Part shown: piece by piece, positions 32,940-42,360 of the stretch
Layout: each line of letters starts with the position of its first letter
Numbering within the stretch: position 1 is the first letter of the stretch
Assembly: GCA_021208885.1 (NCBI GenBank)
Contig: JAJOJF010000029.1
Coordinates: 1-64,000, forward strand
Source of the DNA: Burkholderiaceae bacterium
GTDB taxonomy: Bacteria > Pseudomonadota > Gammaproteobacteria > Burkholderiales > Burkholderiaceae_B
DNA: 64,000 bases
Reading direction: 5' to 3'
Position numbers and translations under genes: made by a program
Notes under the pieces: generated by a model
Database searches by the model: none
The model's input: the letters and a program-made list of their open reading frames with translations, nothing else
Told to the model about the DNA's origin: nothing

Positions 32940-34277
32940 CTAGCGCATCTCGAAGAGCTCCTGGTGGAATTGTTTGCCAGCCAGGCCGTGATGTTTCAGG
33001 TCTTCACGAACGGACGCTCCAAGCCCGGTTGGCCCACAGAACCAGACATGGCAGTTTTGCCAGTGGGGGTTCTCCTGTCGAATACGCGCCCCGGTCAGAG
33101 GCTCGTGTTTGCCCGAGACAACGGTGGTTAATTGCACGCCCTTGGCCTGGCAAAGCGCGTTGATCTGATCAACCACTTCGGTGTGCTCATCGCGTACGCA
33201 CAAGTAAAAATGAATCAAATTTGGCTGGTTGCCCTCTGGCAAGGATTGCAGGCGTGCCAGGAATGGCGTCAGGCCCACGCCACCGGCAATCCAGATTTGG
33301 TCCGCATCCTGGGGCTCGAACTCAAAGCGACCGTAGGGCCCTTGCACGCCCACCACCTGCCCGATAGTGAGAGTTGTAGGGAGGGTCTTGGTGAAGTCGC
33401 CTAGGCGCTTGATATGGAAACTGATGTCACGCGTCTCAGAATCCCACGCTGATGAAATGCTAAATGGGTGTGCGCCTTCCTGGCGGTTAAACACCAAAAA
33501 TGCAAATTGGCCAGGCTCATGTCCTGGCCAGCTGGCATCGACTTTTGCATGAACTTCAATCATGTTGTCTTGAGCATGTTCCTGCACTTGGGTGAGTTTC
33601 GCCTCATGCTGATGCCGGTAGCCAGTCTTGCCAATCAATGAGACGATGGCACCAATGACGCCAGCTGCCAGCAGTGCTGCCATGAGCCAGCCGATGGGGC
33701 TTTGCCAGCCAAGCTTGCTAAATAAAACCACGCTGTGAAATGCCAGCAGCAGATAGATGATGGCCATCAAGCGGTGAGTCTTAAAAAACTGCCGGTAAGG
33801 CAGCTTACGCCAAAGGGCAAAGATGGCCAGCACGATGAGCGCATAGATGGTCCACTCACCCAAGTCTTTGGCAAAGCCTCGGATTGCTGAAAACGGGTCT
33901 GCCCGATCAAAAAATCCCACCACGCCCTCTGGCGTCTTGAAGGTGTCGGGTGGCACAAACCCGTGCTTGGCGAGCCACTTGGGCTCAAGCTTGACTAGCC
34001 AGTGGACAACGGCAGCGATGACGGCCGAAATGCCTAGCCATTTGTGCAGACGATAGTGTTTGTCGAGCCCACCTAACAGCGACTCAATCGATTGCAGCCG
34101 CATCGCCAGTATCATGCCGACAGACATCATCCCTATGGCGATGATCCCGCTGTAGTAGAGCAGGGATTTGCGCAATGCCCACGGCTCAAAGGTTAACTCA
34201 ACCGGGGTAAGGCTTACCCAGTAGACAATTGATAGCAACGAGAAGACAATCAGCCAAGCGATACGGATACGGTTCAC
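32940..34277 (-). CDS. Ferric reductase-like transmembrane flavoprotein with ferredoxin-reductase module
   Basis: A 445-residue protein. The N-terminal half is a ferric-reductase-type domain with about six helices carrying paired His (HKWLG near residue 78, VVHWL near 91, KTHRLMAIIYLLLAFHSVVLF near 170-190) for haem. The C-terminal half is an FAD/NAD(P)-binding ferredoxin reductase module: HPFSISSAWD for FAD near 269, IAGGVGLTPFLARL near 327 and VWFCGPTGLGASVREDL near 410. It would move electrons from NAD(P)H through FAD and haem across the membrane to ferric chelates or a quinone. It is transcribed in the same direction as pqqA with a 120-bp gap. Confidence 0.88.
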   Translation of the reverse strand: MNRIRIAWLIVFSLLSIVYWVSLTPVELTFEPWALRKSLLYYSGIIAIGMMSVGMILAMRLQSIESLLGGLDKHYRLHKWLGISAVIAAVVHWLVKLEPKWLAKHGFVPPDTFKTPEGVVGFFDRADPFSAIRGFAKDLGEWTIYALIVLAIFALWRKLPYRQFFKTHRLMAIIYLLLAFHSVVLFSKLGWQSPIGWLMAALLAAGVIGAIVSLIGKTGYRHQHEAKLTQVQEHAQDNMIEVHAKVDASWPGHEPGQFAFLVFNRQEGAHPFSISSAWDSETRDISFHIKRLGDFTKTLPTTLTIGQVVGVQGPYGRFEFEPQDADQIWIAGGVGLTPFLARLQSLPEGNQPNLIHFYLCVRDEHTEVVDQINALCQAKGVQLTTVVSGKHEPLTGARIRQENPHWQNCHVWFCGPTGLGASVREDLKHHGLAGKQFHQELFEMR

Positions 34278-34301
34278 GACATTCCAGCGTTATTCAAAAC
34301 A

Positions 34302-35114
34302 ATGACAAAAACAACACCTCATCCTAACCCAGTTCTATATCATGCCGCATCCTCTTACTACTCAATGATTGCGAGGTATGCGCTGTCGTTGTCGGGCCAG
34401 CCATTTGAAAGTCGCGTGATGGACATTCATAAAAAGCGCGAGCAACTGCAGCCGTGGTATGCCGCCATCAATCCTGCCATGACAGTGCCGACACTCGTGC
34501 ACGATGACCAGGTACTCGGCAGCAGTGATCTGATCCTGCAGTACTTGGTTAGCAACTCTCCTGCAGTATGGTTTGAGACAGACGCTAGCGAAGCAGAGCG
34601 TGTACACGTGCAGCGGTTGGTCGATTTGCATTATCAATTTGCAGTAGAGAGACTGACTTTCAATGCGATCATGCAGAAGCTGCCACCAGTCAGAATCATG
34701 TTCCCCGCGCTGCTTCGCAAAGCCTGTCGTGAGCTCGAGCAAGAATTGAGTCAAGCGAGCCAGGATTCCGTAGTAGCAATCCGGAAAAAACTTGAGCTAA
34801 ACCACGAACGGCTTGCGTACTTCAGCGAGCCATTGACTGCGCGCCAAGCGGAACAGATTGATCTGGCCAGACAGTTGGTTGATGCATTTCCGGCAAGCCC
34901 ACAGGGGCAATGGCTATTCGGTGAGCTTCCGAGTCGTGCAGACGTTGTATTGCTGGTGTTTTTAGCTAGACTCAACTCGGTTAACCTGAATACGGCAAGT
35001 ATGGTGCCGCCAAATCTTGCAGCTTGGTTCCAACAAAAAACCCAGACACAGGCATTTGTCGATGCTGATGTCTGGGTTCAGTTTCATCCTTGGCGACTAG
35101 TGACGCACCGCTAG
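34302..35114 (+). CDS. Glutathione S-transferase family protein
   Basis: A 270-residue GST-like protein. The N-terminal thioredoxin-fold half has a catalytic-type Ser/Tyr in YHAASSYYSMIARYAL near residues 13-28, the cis-Pro region NPAMTVPTLVHDD near 57-69, and SSDLILQYL near 74-82 for the glutathione gamma-glutamyl group. The C-terminal half is all helical. It is divergent from the ferric-reductase gene by 24 bp and convergent with proV. Specific substrate cannot be inferred. Confidence 0.8.
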   Translation: MTKTTPHPNPVLYHAASSYYSMIARYALSLSGQPFESRVMDIHKKREQLQPWYAAINPAMTVPTLVHDDQVLGSSDLILQYLVSNSPAVWFETDASEAERVHVQRLVDLHYQFAVERLTFNAIMQKLPPVRIMFPALLRKACRELEQELSQASQDSVVAIRKKLELNHERLAYFSEPLTARQAEQIDLARQLVDAFPASPQGQWLFGELPSRADVVLLVFLARLNSVNLNTASMVPPNLAAWFQQKTQTQAFVDADVWVQFHPWRLVTHR

Positions 35115-35142
35115 GAATTTACGGCAAACGGCTACTCAATAG

Positions 35143-36201
35143 TTACGCAATTTCAGGATCGGCCTCGATCTCTTCAGTCGTGGGCCTGCGCATGCCACGA
35201 ATCATGTCTTCTATCGTCAAGTGTCCGACTTTGTTGCCTTTGCGGTCGGTGATAATGAGTCGATCGCCTTCGGTTTCGGCAAATATCTGCAAGGCCTCTT
35301 CGATCGTGGTGCTGCCTTTGACAAGTGGTCCCTGATCACCTGGTTCAAGCGGCTTCATGATGGCTCTGACTCGCAATACACGCGCCCGGTTGATATCCTT
35401 CATGAAGTTCGCCACATAACTGTCGGCAGGCTTCATGAGAATGTTTTGTGGGTCATCATTCTGGACAATTTCGCCGTCACGCAAAATCGCAATGGTGTCT
35501 CCGATACGCAGTGCTTCATCGAGGTCGTGCGTGATGAAGACAACGGTTTTTTCCAGTTCGTTTTGCAGGTCTAGCAATATATCTTGCATCTCGGTACGGA
35601 TCAGTGGATCTAGGGCTGAGAACGCCTCGTCCATTAGCAGGATTTCAGCATCGGTTGCCAGCGCTCGGGCAAGTCCCACCCGTTGTTGCATGCCGCCAGA
35701 CAGTTGGCCTGGGTAGTGGGTTTCAAATCCAGACAGACCCACGCGATTGATCCAGCGCTCAGCTGTTTCCTTGATCTTGCCTTTGTCTATCCCCTGGTTC
35801 TCCAGGCCGTAGCCCACGTTCTCCAGAATTGTGCGATGTGGAAAGAGCGCGAACTTCTGAAACACCATGGAAATCTTGTAGCGCCGCAGATTTCGCAAAG
35901 CTTCGGTGTCAAGTTGCAAGACATCCTGCCCATCAATCAGGATTTGGCCTTCGGTGGGATCGATTAGACGATTCAAGTGCCGAATCAGCGTTGACTTGCC
36001 AGACCCCGACAATCCCATGACCACTTGAATGCGATGTCTTTCCATGTCGAGGTTGACATTGTTTAGGCCAATGACATGTCCCGTCTTCTCTAGCAGCTCA
36101 TCTTTGCCCATGCCCTTGTGCACGAGCTTCATTGCGCCTTTGGGATTCTTGCCAAATACCTTATAGAGGTTTTTGATGGAGATGATGGTGTCAGCGCTCA
36201 T
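35143..36201 (-). CDS. proV: Glycine betaine/proline ABC transporter ATPase ProV
   Basis: A 352-residue ABC ATPase of the ProV/OpuA type. Walker A is GLSGSGKST near residues 63-71, the signature LSGGMQQRVGLARAL near 166-180 and Walker B ILLMDEAFSALDP near 186-198. Unlike ordinary ABC ATPases it has a C-terminal CBS-type regulatory region (about 285-340; GDRLIITDRKGNKVGHL) as in osmotically regulated systems. It overlaps proW by 4 bp (ATGA). It energises import of betaine or proline for osmoprotection. Confidence 0.93.
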   Translation of the reverse strand: MSADTIISIKNLYKVFGKNPKGAMKLVHKGMGKDELLEKTGHVIGLNNVNLDMERHRIQVVMGLSGSGKSTLIRHLNRLIDPTEGQILIDGQDVLQLDTEALRNLRRYKISMVFQKFALFPHRTILENVGYGLENQGIDKGKIKETAERWINRVGLSGFETHYPGQLSGGMQQRVGLARALATDAEILLMDEAFSALDPLIRTEMQDILLDLQNELEKTVVFITHDLDEALRIGDTIAILRDGEIVQNDDPQNILMKPADSYVANFMKDINRARVLRVRAIMKPLEPGDQGPLVKGSTTIEEALQIFAETEGDRLIITDRKGNKVGHLTIEDMIRGMRRPTTEEIEADPEIA

Positions 36202-37085
36202 TGACGTGCGCCCTCCCGGTGTTTTTGCAGGCGCAAGCCAAAGCTTTGCGTCACACGATCAAAGATGATGGCCAATACCACCACTGCGATTCCATTGAAC
36301 AGGCCCAGTGCAAAATACTGATTAGTCACCGCTTGCAACACAGGTTGGCCCAGGCCACGTACGCCAATCATGGATGCAATCACTACCATGGCCAAGGCCA
36401 TCATGATGGTTTGGTTAATGCCTGCCATGATATTGGGCAGTGCCAATGGCAGTTGCACACGCATGAGCTTTTGAAACCGGCTCGCGCCAAATGCATCGGC
36501 TGCCTCAAGCGCTTCTTTATCGACCAGACGGATGCCAAGGTTGGTTAAGCGAATCACAGGCGGTATCGCATAGATGACCACCGCGATCAAGCCGGGCACG
36601 CGACCAATGCCAAGCAGCATCACAACCGGAATCAGGTACACAAAACTTGGCATGGTCTGCATGACATCGAGTACCGGCAGAATCATCTTTTGCCCGCGGT
36701 TTGACCGTGACATGAAGATGCCAATCGGGATGCCAATCACAATCGACAGTAATGTGCACACCAGAATCATGGCCATGGTGCGCATGGTGTTTTCCCACAT
36801 GCCGAATAAGCCAATCAGGCTTAGTGCAATCACGATGCCGATGACCAGCTTCGTGCTTCGAGATGCCAGAAATCCGATGCCAGCCGTTGCGGCAATTACG
36901 AGCCACCAGGGTGACCCGAGCAAAAGCCTTTCAAACCAGATCAGAAAGTAGAGCAACGGCTCAAAAAATGCTTCGATTTCAGCGCCATAAGCGCGAGAGA
37001 AGGATAGATAGCCCGCGTCAATTGATTTAGATAGCGCGCGTAGTGAGCTATCGGCTATTTGCGGGAATTCGTTAGACCAGATCAT
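36198..37085 (-). CDS. proW: Glycine betaine ABC transporter permease ProW
   Basis: A 295-residue permease with a cytosolic/N-terminal extension of about 45 residues and at least six helices. The EAA-type loop is DKEALEAADAFGASRFQKLMRVQLPLALPN near residues 190-220. The segment LPVLDVMQTMPSFVYLIPVV near 135-155 is typical of ProW. It is followed immediately by proV (overlap) and preceded by proX with a hairpin in the gap. It forms the membrane channel of the ProXWV importer. Confidence 0.92.
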   Translation of the reverse strand: MIWSNEFPQIADSSLRALSKSIDAGYLSFSRAYGAEIEAFFEPLLYFLIWFERLLLGSPWWLVIAATAGIGFLASRSTKLVIGIVIALSLIGLFGMWENTMRTMAMILVCTLLSIVIGIPIGIFMSRSNRGQKMILPVLDVMQTMPSFVYLIPVVMLLGIGRVPGLIAVVIYAIPPVIRLTNLGIRLVDKEALEAADAFGASRFQKLMRVQLPLALPNIMAGINQTIMMALAMVVIASMIGVRGLGQPVLQAVTNQYFALGLFNGIAVVVLAIIFDRVTQSFGLRLQKHREGARQ

Positions 37086-37124
37086 GTCTGCTCGCCTCGT
37101 TTTTTGTGTGAATCTACGGCGGCA

Positions 37125-37150
37125 GGTCCACCCTCTGGTGAGGGCGGACC
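37125..37150. terminator. Hairpin in the proX-proW gap, possible attenuator
   Basis: GGTCCACCCTC pairs with GAGGGCGGACC over 11 bp with one mismatch and a 4-nt loop. It lies between proX and proW, transcribed leftwards. Such hairpins often raise the level of binding-protein mRNA relative to the permease. No T-run is present. Confidence 0.5.
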
Positions 37151-37182
37151 CACTGGTGCTGCTAAAACGGCAGCCAGCGGTA

Positions 37183-38193
37183 TTACAGGGCAGCCTTGAC
37201 TTTGGCCGCTACGTCAGCCGGTACCCACTTAGACCATGCGGCTTCGTGATTCTTCAAGAACCACTGGGCAGCGGCTTGGCCATCAGCCTGCTCAGCTTCC
37301 ATGTACGTCAGTACTTTGCCGAAATCCTCAGCGCTCCAGACACGAGCTTTCAGGTAGGCCATTGGCTCGGGATTGTTCTGGGCAAACTCAGTAGCCACGA
37401 CCGTTTTGATTTCCGACACGGCAAACCCGTTGGGCTTAGGATCCGGGCAGTTGGCCACGCCAATGCACTGCTCAAACTCTTTGGCGTTGTAGGGTGCAAG
37501 CTCTACGCGCACCAAGTCCAACTCCGCAATCAAAGATGTTGGCGCCCAGTAATATGCCAACACGCCTTCGCCCCGGTTGTAGGCCTTTTTGATGGCGCCA
37601 GCCAATGCAGCACCAGAACCTGGGTCGACCAAGTTAAAGCCTGCGCCTTCCATGTCAAACGCTTTGTAGAGGTTGGCTGTGATGATTTGGCATGCCCATC
37701 CAGCCGGGCAACCCACCACTCGGCCTTTACTCGGATCCTCTGGGTCCTTAAACAGCCCAGGATTCTTTTTTACGCCCTCAATCGTGGCAAGCTCAGGGTT
37801 GCTCTTGAGCATGTAGCGTGGAATCCACCAACCTTCACCAGCATTTTGGGCGGGGTCTTCGAGCACATCACCTACGATGGTAAGACGACCTTCGCCAACT
37901 GCACGATCAACTTGCTCTTTAACGGTGTTCATCCAAAGTTCAGGCGCGATGTCGGGGCGGCCTTTTTCTGTCATGGATGCTGCTGTAGGCACGGTGTCAC
38001 CTGGAACTGTCTCGGCATCACAGCCATAGCCATGCTTGAGGATGAACTCGTCAACACGGGCTGCAGCTTGGGCACTAGCCCAGTTCATTTCCGAGATGGT
38101 CACGTTGCCACATTGGGCTTGTGCCATGCCGGTACCAAGTGTGCTAAGCGCAATCGTCATTGCAGCAAAGTAGGTGGGTTTTACTAATTTCAT
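37183..38193 (-). CDS. proX: Glycine betaine-binding periplasmic protein ProX-like
   Basis: A 336-residue exported binding protein. The N-terminal MKLVKPTYFAAMTIALSTLG ending MAQA is a signal peptide of about 26 residues. The mature part begins QCGNVTISEMNWASAQAAAR and belongs to the OpuAC/ProX family (VLAYYWAPTSLIAEL and WWIPRYML carry aromatic residues of the betaine cage). I start at 38193, where GGAGAAG provides a ribosome site, not at the upstream frame opening. It is the first gene of proX-proW-proV; this order differs from the enterobacterial VWX. Confidence 0.9.
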   Translation of the reverse strand: MKLVKPTYFAAMTIALSTLGTGMAQAQCGNVTISEMNWASAQAAARVDEFILKHGYGCDAETVPGDTVPTAASMTEKGRPDIAPELWMNTVKEQVDRAVGEGRLTIVGDVLEDPAQNAGEGWWIPRYMLKSNPELATIEGVKKNPGLFKDPEDPSKGRVVGCPAGWACQIITANLYKAFDMEGAGFNLVDPGSGAALAGAIKKAYNRGEGVLAYYWAPTSLIAELDLVRVELAPYNAKEFEQCIGVANCPDPKPNGFAVSEIKTVVATEFAQNNPEPMAYLKARVWSAEDFGKVLTYMEAEQADGQAAAQWFLKNHEAAWSKWVPADVAAKVKAAL

Positions 38194-38514
38194 CTGTTCT
38201 TCTCCGTTCTTCAAACCAGAATGGCTTCTGGACACGATCAGACCCAATGAGCCTGAAAGGTGTTGCGCGCAATACTGCATTGCACAACTTGTCCGGTGAT
38301 GCGCCACAAGTGACGCTGGTATGCCCCAAGTGGGACAACGGCTGCTCGAAGAGCATTTGACACCCCAACAAAGCGGGGCATATTGACGCTTCAGTCAATG
38401 AAGCTAGATGTATCTGCGCACAGATACGGCACTTAAGCTGTTTACAACTTTTTTAGTCTAACCAACTTTATTATCATCTGACAAATTGACCTTGCAATTT
38501 TTGCATATTGCGAA
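38194..38514. promoter_or_regulatory. Divergent intergenic region between proX and a GST gene (321 bp)
   Basis: No gene is seen here. It contains several dyads: GTATCTG-N4-CAGATAC at 38410-38427, and a GCTTCA/TGAAGC stem with TTGAC/GTCAA arms nearby (about 38381-38403). An AT-rich stretch near 38440-38510 probably holds the promoter of the rightward gene. Any of the dyads could be operators for osmotic control of proX, but there is no direct proof. Confidence 0.5.
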
Positions 38515-39141
38515 ATGCGTCTGATGCATCACGATATCGACTGGCCATTGCTGTATTCATACCGGCGTTGTCCATATGCCATGCGAGCCCGCATGGCGCT
38601 TAGGGTTGCGGGCATTCAATGCAAAATCATTGACATTCATTTGCGCCACAAACCCGAACATATGCTTAGGGTATCCCCTAAAGGCACAGTGCCGGTGCTT
38701 TGCCTGAGCACAGATGAAGTTATCGATGAAAGCCTCGATATCATGCGCTGGGCGCTTCATAAAAACGATCCGCAACAGTGGCTTGATGGCCTTCACAATG
38801 CAAAAGCCCAATATCTTTTGTTGCAAACAGATGGGCCGTTCAAGCAAGCCCTTGATCAGTACAAGTATGCGTCGAGGTTTCCCGAGGCCAATCCAGTGCA
38901 ATCTCGGCAGCGCGCGATGGCTTCACTCATTGAGCCATTGGCGGACCACTTGAAGCATCAGCCATTTATCGGTGGCGACAAGCCTGTCTTGCAGGATGTG
39001 GCCATCTTTCCGTTTGTGAGACAGTTCGCTGGTGTTGAGCCATCGTGGTTCGAGTCGCATGTCGATGTATCGGTGCGGGATTGGCTGCACGGGTGGGTGA
39101 GTTCGGAGCTGTTTGTTGCGATTATGCAAAAACCTGGATAG
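38515..39141 (+). CDS. Glutathione S-transferase-like protein
   Basis: A 208-residue GST-fold protein. The N-terminal thioredoxin-like domain has SYRRCPYAMRARMALRVAG near residues 15-33 with a CPYAMRAR active-site pattern seen in the omega/Ure2-like class, and SPKGTVPVLCL near 54-64 with the cis-Pro. The C-terminal helical part includes FIGGDKPVLQDVAIFPFVRQF near 151-171, typical of the family. It may act as a thiol transferase because of the Cys. Transcribed away from proX, with no clear partner gene. Confidence 0.8.
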   Translation: MRLMHHDIDWPLLYSYRRCPYAMRARMALRVAGIQCKIIDIHLRHKPEHMLRVSPKGTVPVLCLSTDEVIDESLDIMRWALHKNDPQQWLDGLHNAKAQYLLLQTDGPFKQALDQYKYASRFPEANPVQSRQRAMASLIEPLADHLKHQPFIGGDKPVLQDVAIFPFVRQFAGVEPSWFESHVDVSVRDWLHGWVSSELFVAIMQKPG

Positions 39142-39240
39142 CGAATATCACCAAATATGACAGTTGGTTGCGATGTTGGCACGCTAGAGGCCACTTAAAG
39201 CACACTGTGATTGCGCAACATTAGTACATTGGGGGTTTAT

Positions 39241-40665
39241 ATGGGACAGCCAGTAACCGCTAGGCGAGCGATCCTATCGGGCGTCGTAGGCAATGTGCTT
39301 GAGTGGTTTGATTTTGCGATCTACGGATTTTTCGCTGTCACGATTGGCAAAATCTTCTTCCCGCAAGAGGATCCCGTGGCGCAGGTGCTTGCGGCGTTTG
39401 GCGTATTTGCGATTGGCTTTCTGATGAGGCCGGTGGGCGGCATTTTGCTTGGTCACATCGGCGACAAGCACGGACGACATAAGGCGATGTTGGTGTCAGT
39501 CATCTTGATGGCCGTTCCTACGTTTTTGGTTGGCATTTTGCCTGGCTATGAGACGCTCGGCTTGGCTGCGCCTGTGCTGTTGCTGCTTTTGAGGATGCTG
39601 CAGGGACTCTCGGTGGGCGGTGAGTACACCACATCGATTGTCTACATGATTGAAAACGCTCATCCGGGCAATCGTGGGCTCGCAGGTTCATTGAGTGTCA
39701 TGGGTGCTGTCGGTGGCATCTTGCTGGGCTCCGCTGTTGGCGCTGGTCTTGCTGCCAATCTGTCCGAGGCGGATTTACAGCAATGGGGTTGGCGTGTGCC
39801 ATTCGTTCTTGGCCTGTTGCTTGGCTTGGCAGCGATCTATTTGCGCCGCGGTTTGCATGTTGTGCCTGTTGGCATAAAGCTTTCAAACAGCCCATTTGTT
39901 GAATCGATTAAGCATCATCGTGGTCCGATGCTGCAAGTCGCGGGCCTTTCTGTCATCAATGCAACTGTATTTCAGATCACGTTCATCTACATAGTCAGTT
40001 GGCTAGAGACCGTTGATGGCTTGCCCCCGCAAACTGCGCTTCAGATCAACACGGTCAGCATGGCAGCTTTGTTGCCCATGATGCTTTTGGGTGGATGGCT
40101 CTCGGACCGTGTTGGCGGCAAGCCCGTTCTGGTCACGGCGGCGGTACTGATCACAGCTCTTGCCTGGCCACTTTTCTGGCTGATGCACCACTCGAGCCTG
40201 CCGCTGATTTACGCTGGGCAGCTAGGTTTTTCTGTCGTGCTTGGGCTTTACATTGGCGCACAACCAGCCTACATCGTTAAAGTGATTGCGCCACATGTTC
40301 GTTGCACGGCGTTGGGCCTGGGTTACAACATTACGCTTGGGCTAGCAGGTGGGTTAAGCCCAATGACGGCGACTTGGTTAGTTCACCGCACGCACGATGA
40401 TTTAAGCCCCGCATACATCATCATTGTCACGGGCCTTCTCGCTTTATTGGCATTGTGGTCAGTTCGCGAGTCGCAGATGCCTGTTGACCCTGGCCATCTT
40501 GCGCGCGCACAGGAGTTGTTGGCTGCTGTCGATCGTGGCGGCGTGCCGTCAAACCCGATGATTGTGAATTCGATTGCGCGCAGTTTCGGGCTTGACGTTA
40601 AAGCCAGTGCGCCACTCGAAGAGACAATTCAACGAATACGGCACGCGGTGAACCGTGCTTCATGA
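39241..40665 (+). CDS. MFS transporter, metabolite:H+ symporter (ProP/KgtP-like)
   Basis: A 474-residue MHS-family transporter. It begins with RAILSGVVGNVLEWFDFAIYG, the MHS signature in helix 1, followed by FLMRPVGGILLGHIGDKHGR (motif A) and RMLQGLSVGGEYTTSIVYM, the sugar-transporter-like block with a conserved acidic residue. Proteins of this group carry citrate, 2-oxoglutarate, proline, betaine or shikimate. I start at ATG 39241, preceded by a G-rich ribosome site, not the frame opening 30 bases earlier. Its 3' end overlaps the convergent xdhC-like gene by 6 bp. Confidence 0.88.
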   Translation: MGQPVTARRAILSGVVGNVLEWFDFAIYGFFAVTIGKIFFPQEDPVAQVLAAFGVFAIGFLMRPVGGILLGHIGDKHGRHKAMLVSVILMAVPTFLVGILPGYETLGLAAPVLLLLLRMLQGLSVGGEYTTSIVYMIENAHPGNRGLAGSLSVMGAVGGILLGSAVGAGLAANLSEADLQQWGWRVPFVLGLLLGLAAIYLRRGLHVVPVGIKLSNSPFVESIKHHRGPMLQVAGLSVINATVFQITFIYIVSWLETVDGLPPQTALQINTVSMAALLPMMLLGGWLSDRVGGKPVLVTAAVLITALAWPLFWLMHHSSLPLIYAGQLGFSVVLGLYIGAQPAYIVKVIAPHVRCTALGLGYNITLGLAGGLSPMTATWLVHRTHDDLSPAYIIIVTGLLALLALWSVRESQMPVDPGHLARAQELLAAVDRGGVPSNPMIVNSIARSFGLDVKASAPLEETIQRIRHAVNRAS

Positions 40666-41688
40666 GCCGGCTTTCTCCTGCGCAGACTTTGCGTGTGCTA
40701 CGTCCATGTCTCTGGGCAGGGGCACCCCGTTCTTAACAGCCAGCACTTCGGCCATTACACTGACCGAGATTTCGGCAGGCGTTTTGCTGCCAATGTAAAT
40801 GCCAATTGGGCCTCGCAAACGTGCCAACGACTCTTCGGTCTGCCCAAAATGTTCAATCATGCGCTTGCGTCGTGCCGCGTTATTGCTGCGTGAACCGATA
40901 GCGCCAACGTAAAACGCTTCTGTTTCAAGCGCTTCAAGCAAAGCCAGGTCGTCAAGTTTTGGGTCGTGGGTTAGTGCCAGCACGCAGGTGCGACGATCCG
41001 GCTTAAACAGCTTGACGGCATCGTCTGGCCACTCGCTCATGCGGTTAACGCCCGTGGTGGTCCACCCAGAGGCATATTCTTCGCGCGGATCGCAGACGGT
41101 GACTGTAAAGCCGTTAAAGATCGCCATGGTGGCGATGTATTCGCCAAGCTGTCCGGCGCCGATCAACAGCATCCGGTAAGACGGCCCGAACGTGTTAACG
41201 AGCATGTCTTCATTAACGCGCAGACTGTCAGCAGTCTCTGTGGGCTCCAGAGTCACTGCGCCAGTGTTCATGTCAGTGACACGGCGCACCAAGTCACCGC
41301 GTTCTAACTGTTCGATCAGTTCAGTTAGTAGTTGCGCATCCGGATTGAATTCCAACAAAAGTTCAAGTGTGCCGCCACATGGCAAACCAAATCGATGAGC
41401 TTCATCAGCGGTGATACCGTAGCGCATGCGTTTGGGCACGCCTTCCATGGCCATGCCAGGCTTGTTTTGGCCATCTGCGGGTTGGGTGAATTCTCGAATC
41501 AGGTCATCTTCAATGCAGCCGCCAGATACCGAACCAACCACTGCGCCAGTCTCACACATGGCCATGATTGAGCCAATGGGCCGAGGTGATGATCCCCAGG
41601 TGCGCATGACGGTCACCAGCACCGCCCGCTGGTTGGCATCGCGCCATTCTTTCAGCCGTTTCAGTACGATCAAGTCCTGGTTTTGCAT
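40660..41688 (-). CDS. XdhC/CoxF-family molybdenum-cofactor maturation protein
   Basis: A 342-residue XdhC/CoxI-family protein, needed to sulfurate and insert the molybdenum cofactor into xanthine-oxidase-type enzymes. Two domains: the XdhC N-terminal block (TWGSSPRPIGSIMAM and GSVSGGCIEDDLIREF near residues 29-70) and a C-terminal Rossmann-like domain (YRMLLIGAGQLGEYIATMA near 170-188). It is the last gene of the cox-type operon. The 24-bp gap after coxG fits co-transcription. Confidence 0.85.
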   Translation of the reverse strand: MQNQDLIVLKRLKEWRDANQRAVLVTVMRTWGSSPRPIGSIMAMCETGAVVGSVSGGCIEDDLIREFTQPADGQNKPGMAMEGVPKRMRYGITADEAHRFGLPCGGTLELLLEFNPDAQLLTELIEQLERGDLVRRVTDMNTGAVTLEPTETADSLRVNEDMLVNTFGPSYRMLLIGAGQLGEYIATMAIFNGFTVTVCDPREEYASGWTTTGVNRMSEWPDDAVKLFKPDRRTCVLALTHDPKLDDLALLEALETEAFYVGAIGSRSNNAARRKRMIEHFGQTEESLARLRGPIGIYIGSKTPAEISVSVMAEVLAVKNGVPLPRDMDVAHAKSAQEKAGS

Positions 41689-41712
41689 GATGACTACTCA
41701 AAAAGTTGTCTC

Positions 41713-42339
41713 TTATGATCCTGAGCTTACAACAGCGATGACCACGGCAACCGCTGCAGCTACTGCAATCCACAGCCAGCGTGGCACACCAGCGTTCGAT
41801 GACGGTGCAGCTTTACTGTCTTGGGCTGGCGTCGCAGTTGCTGGCGAAGTAGCTGTCAGCCCGGATTGTTGGCTTTCTTCAGCCTCAGATGCGCCGGTCT
41901 GGCTAGCAAGCGCTTTTTCAAAGCGTTTAAAGAAATCATCAGCCATGGATTTCGCAGCACCGTCGATTAAGCGCTGGCCTAATTGAGCTAGCTTGCCACC
42001 GACTTGTGATTCCACGGTGTAGCGTAATTCAACGCCTTGGTCGTTTTCTACGAGCTCAACGTGCGAGACACCCTTGCCGTGGCCAGCTACGCCGCCTTGC
42101 GCTTCAAATTTCAGGGTGTAGGATTTTGGTGGCTGGATGTCAGAGAGTTCGACCTTGCCAGTGAACTTGGCTGATACGGGCCCGACTTTGATGGCGGCTG
42201 CAGTTTGGTAGACGTTCTCGGATTCGAGTTCGAACTTTTGGCATCCAGGAATGCATTGCTTGAGGATTTCTGGGTCGTTAAGTGCTGCCCAGGCTTGTTG
42301 GGCGGTGGCCGAGAGTTGGCGGCTTCCTTGCATCTGCAT
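41713..42339 (-). CDS. coxG: CoxG-type SRPBCC protein with C-terminal membrane anchor
   Basis: A 208-residue protein. Residues about 1-145 form an SRPBCC (START-like) domain of the CoxG family (LNDPEILKQCIPGCQKFE, VGPVSAKFTGKVELSD). A low-complexity Ser/Ala/Thr linker follows, and the last 20 residues (WLWIAVAAAVAVVIAVVSS) are a transmembrane helix. In characterised systems CoxG docks the enzyme to the membrane and passes electrons to quinone, so this architecture fits an electron-coupling role for this enzyme too. Confidence 0.85.
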   Translation of the reverse strand: MQMQGSRQLSATAQQAWAALNDPEILKQCIPGCQKFELESENVYQTAAAIKVGPVSAKFTGKVELSDIQPPKSYTLKFEAQGGVAGHGKGVSHVELVENDQGVELRYTVESQVGGKLAQLGQRLIDGAAKSMADDFFKRFEKALASQTGASEAEESQQSGLTATSPATATPAQDSKAAPSSNAGVPRWLWIAVAAAVAVVIAVVSSGS

Positions 42340-42360
42340 TGTCTTCTCCGAGTCGAGTCT

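Noticed and set aside
37084-38187. 367-codon plus-strand frame
   Set aside because: It is antisense to proX, which has a clear signal peptide and family motifs.
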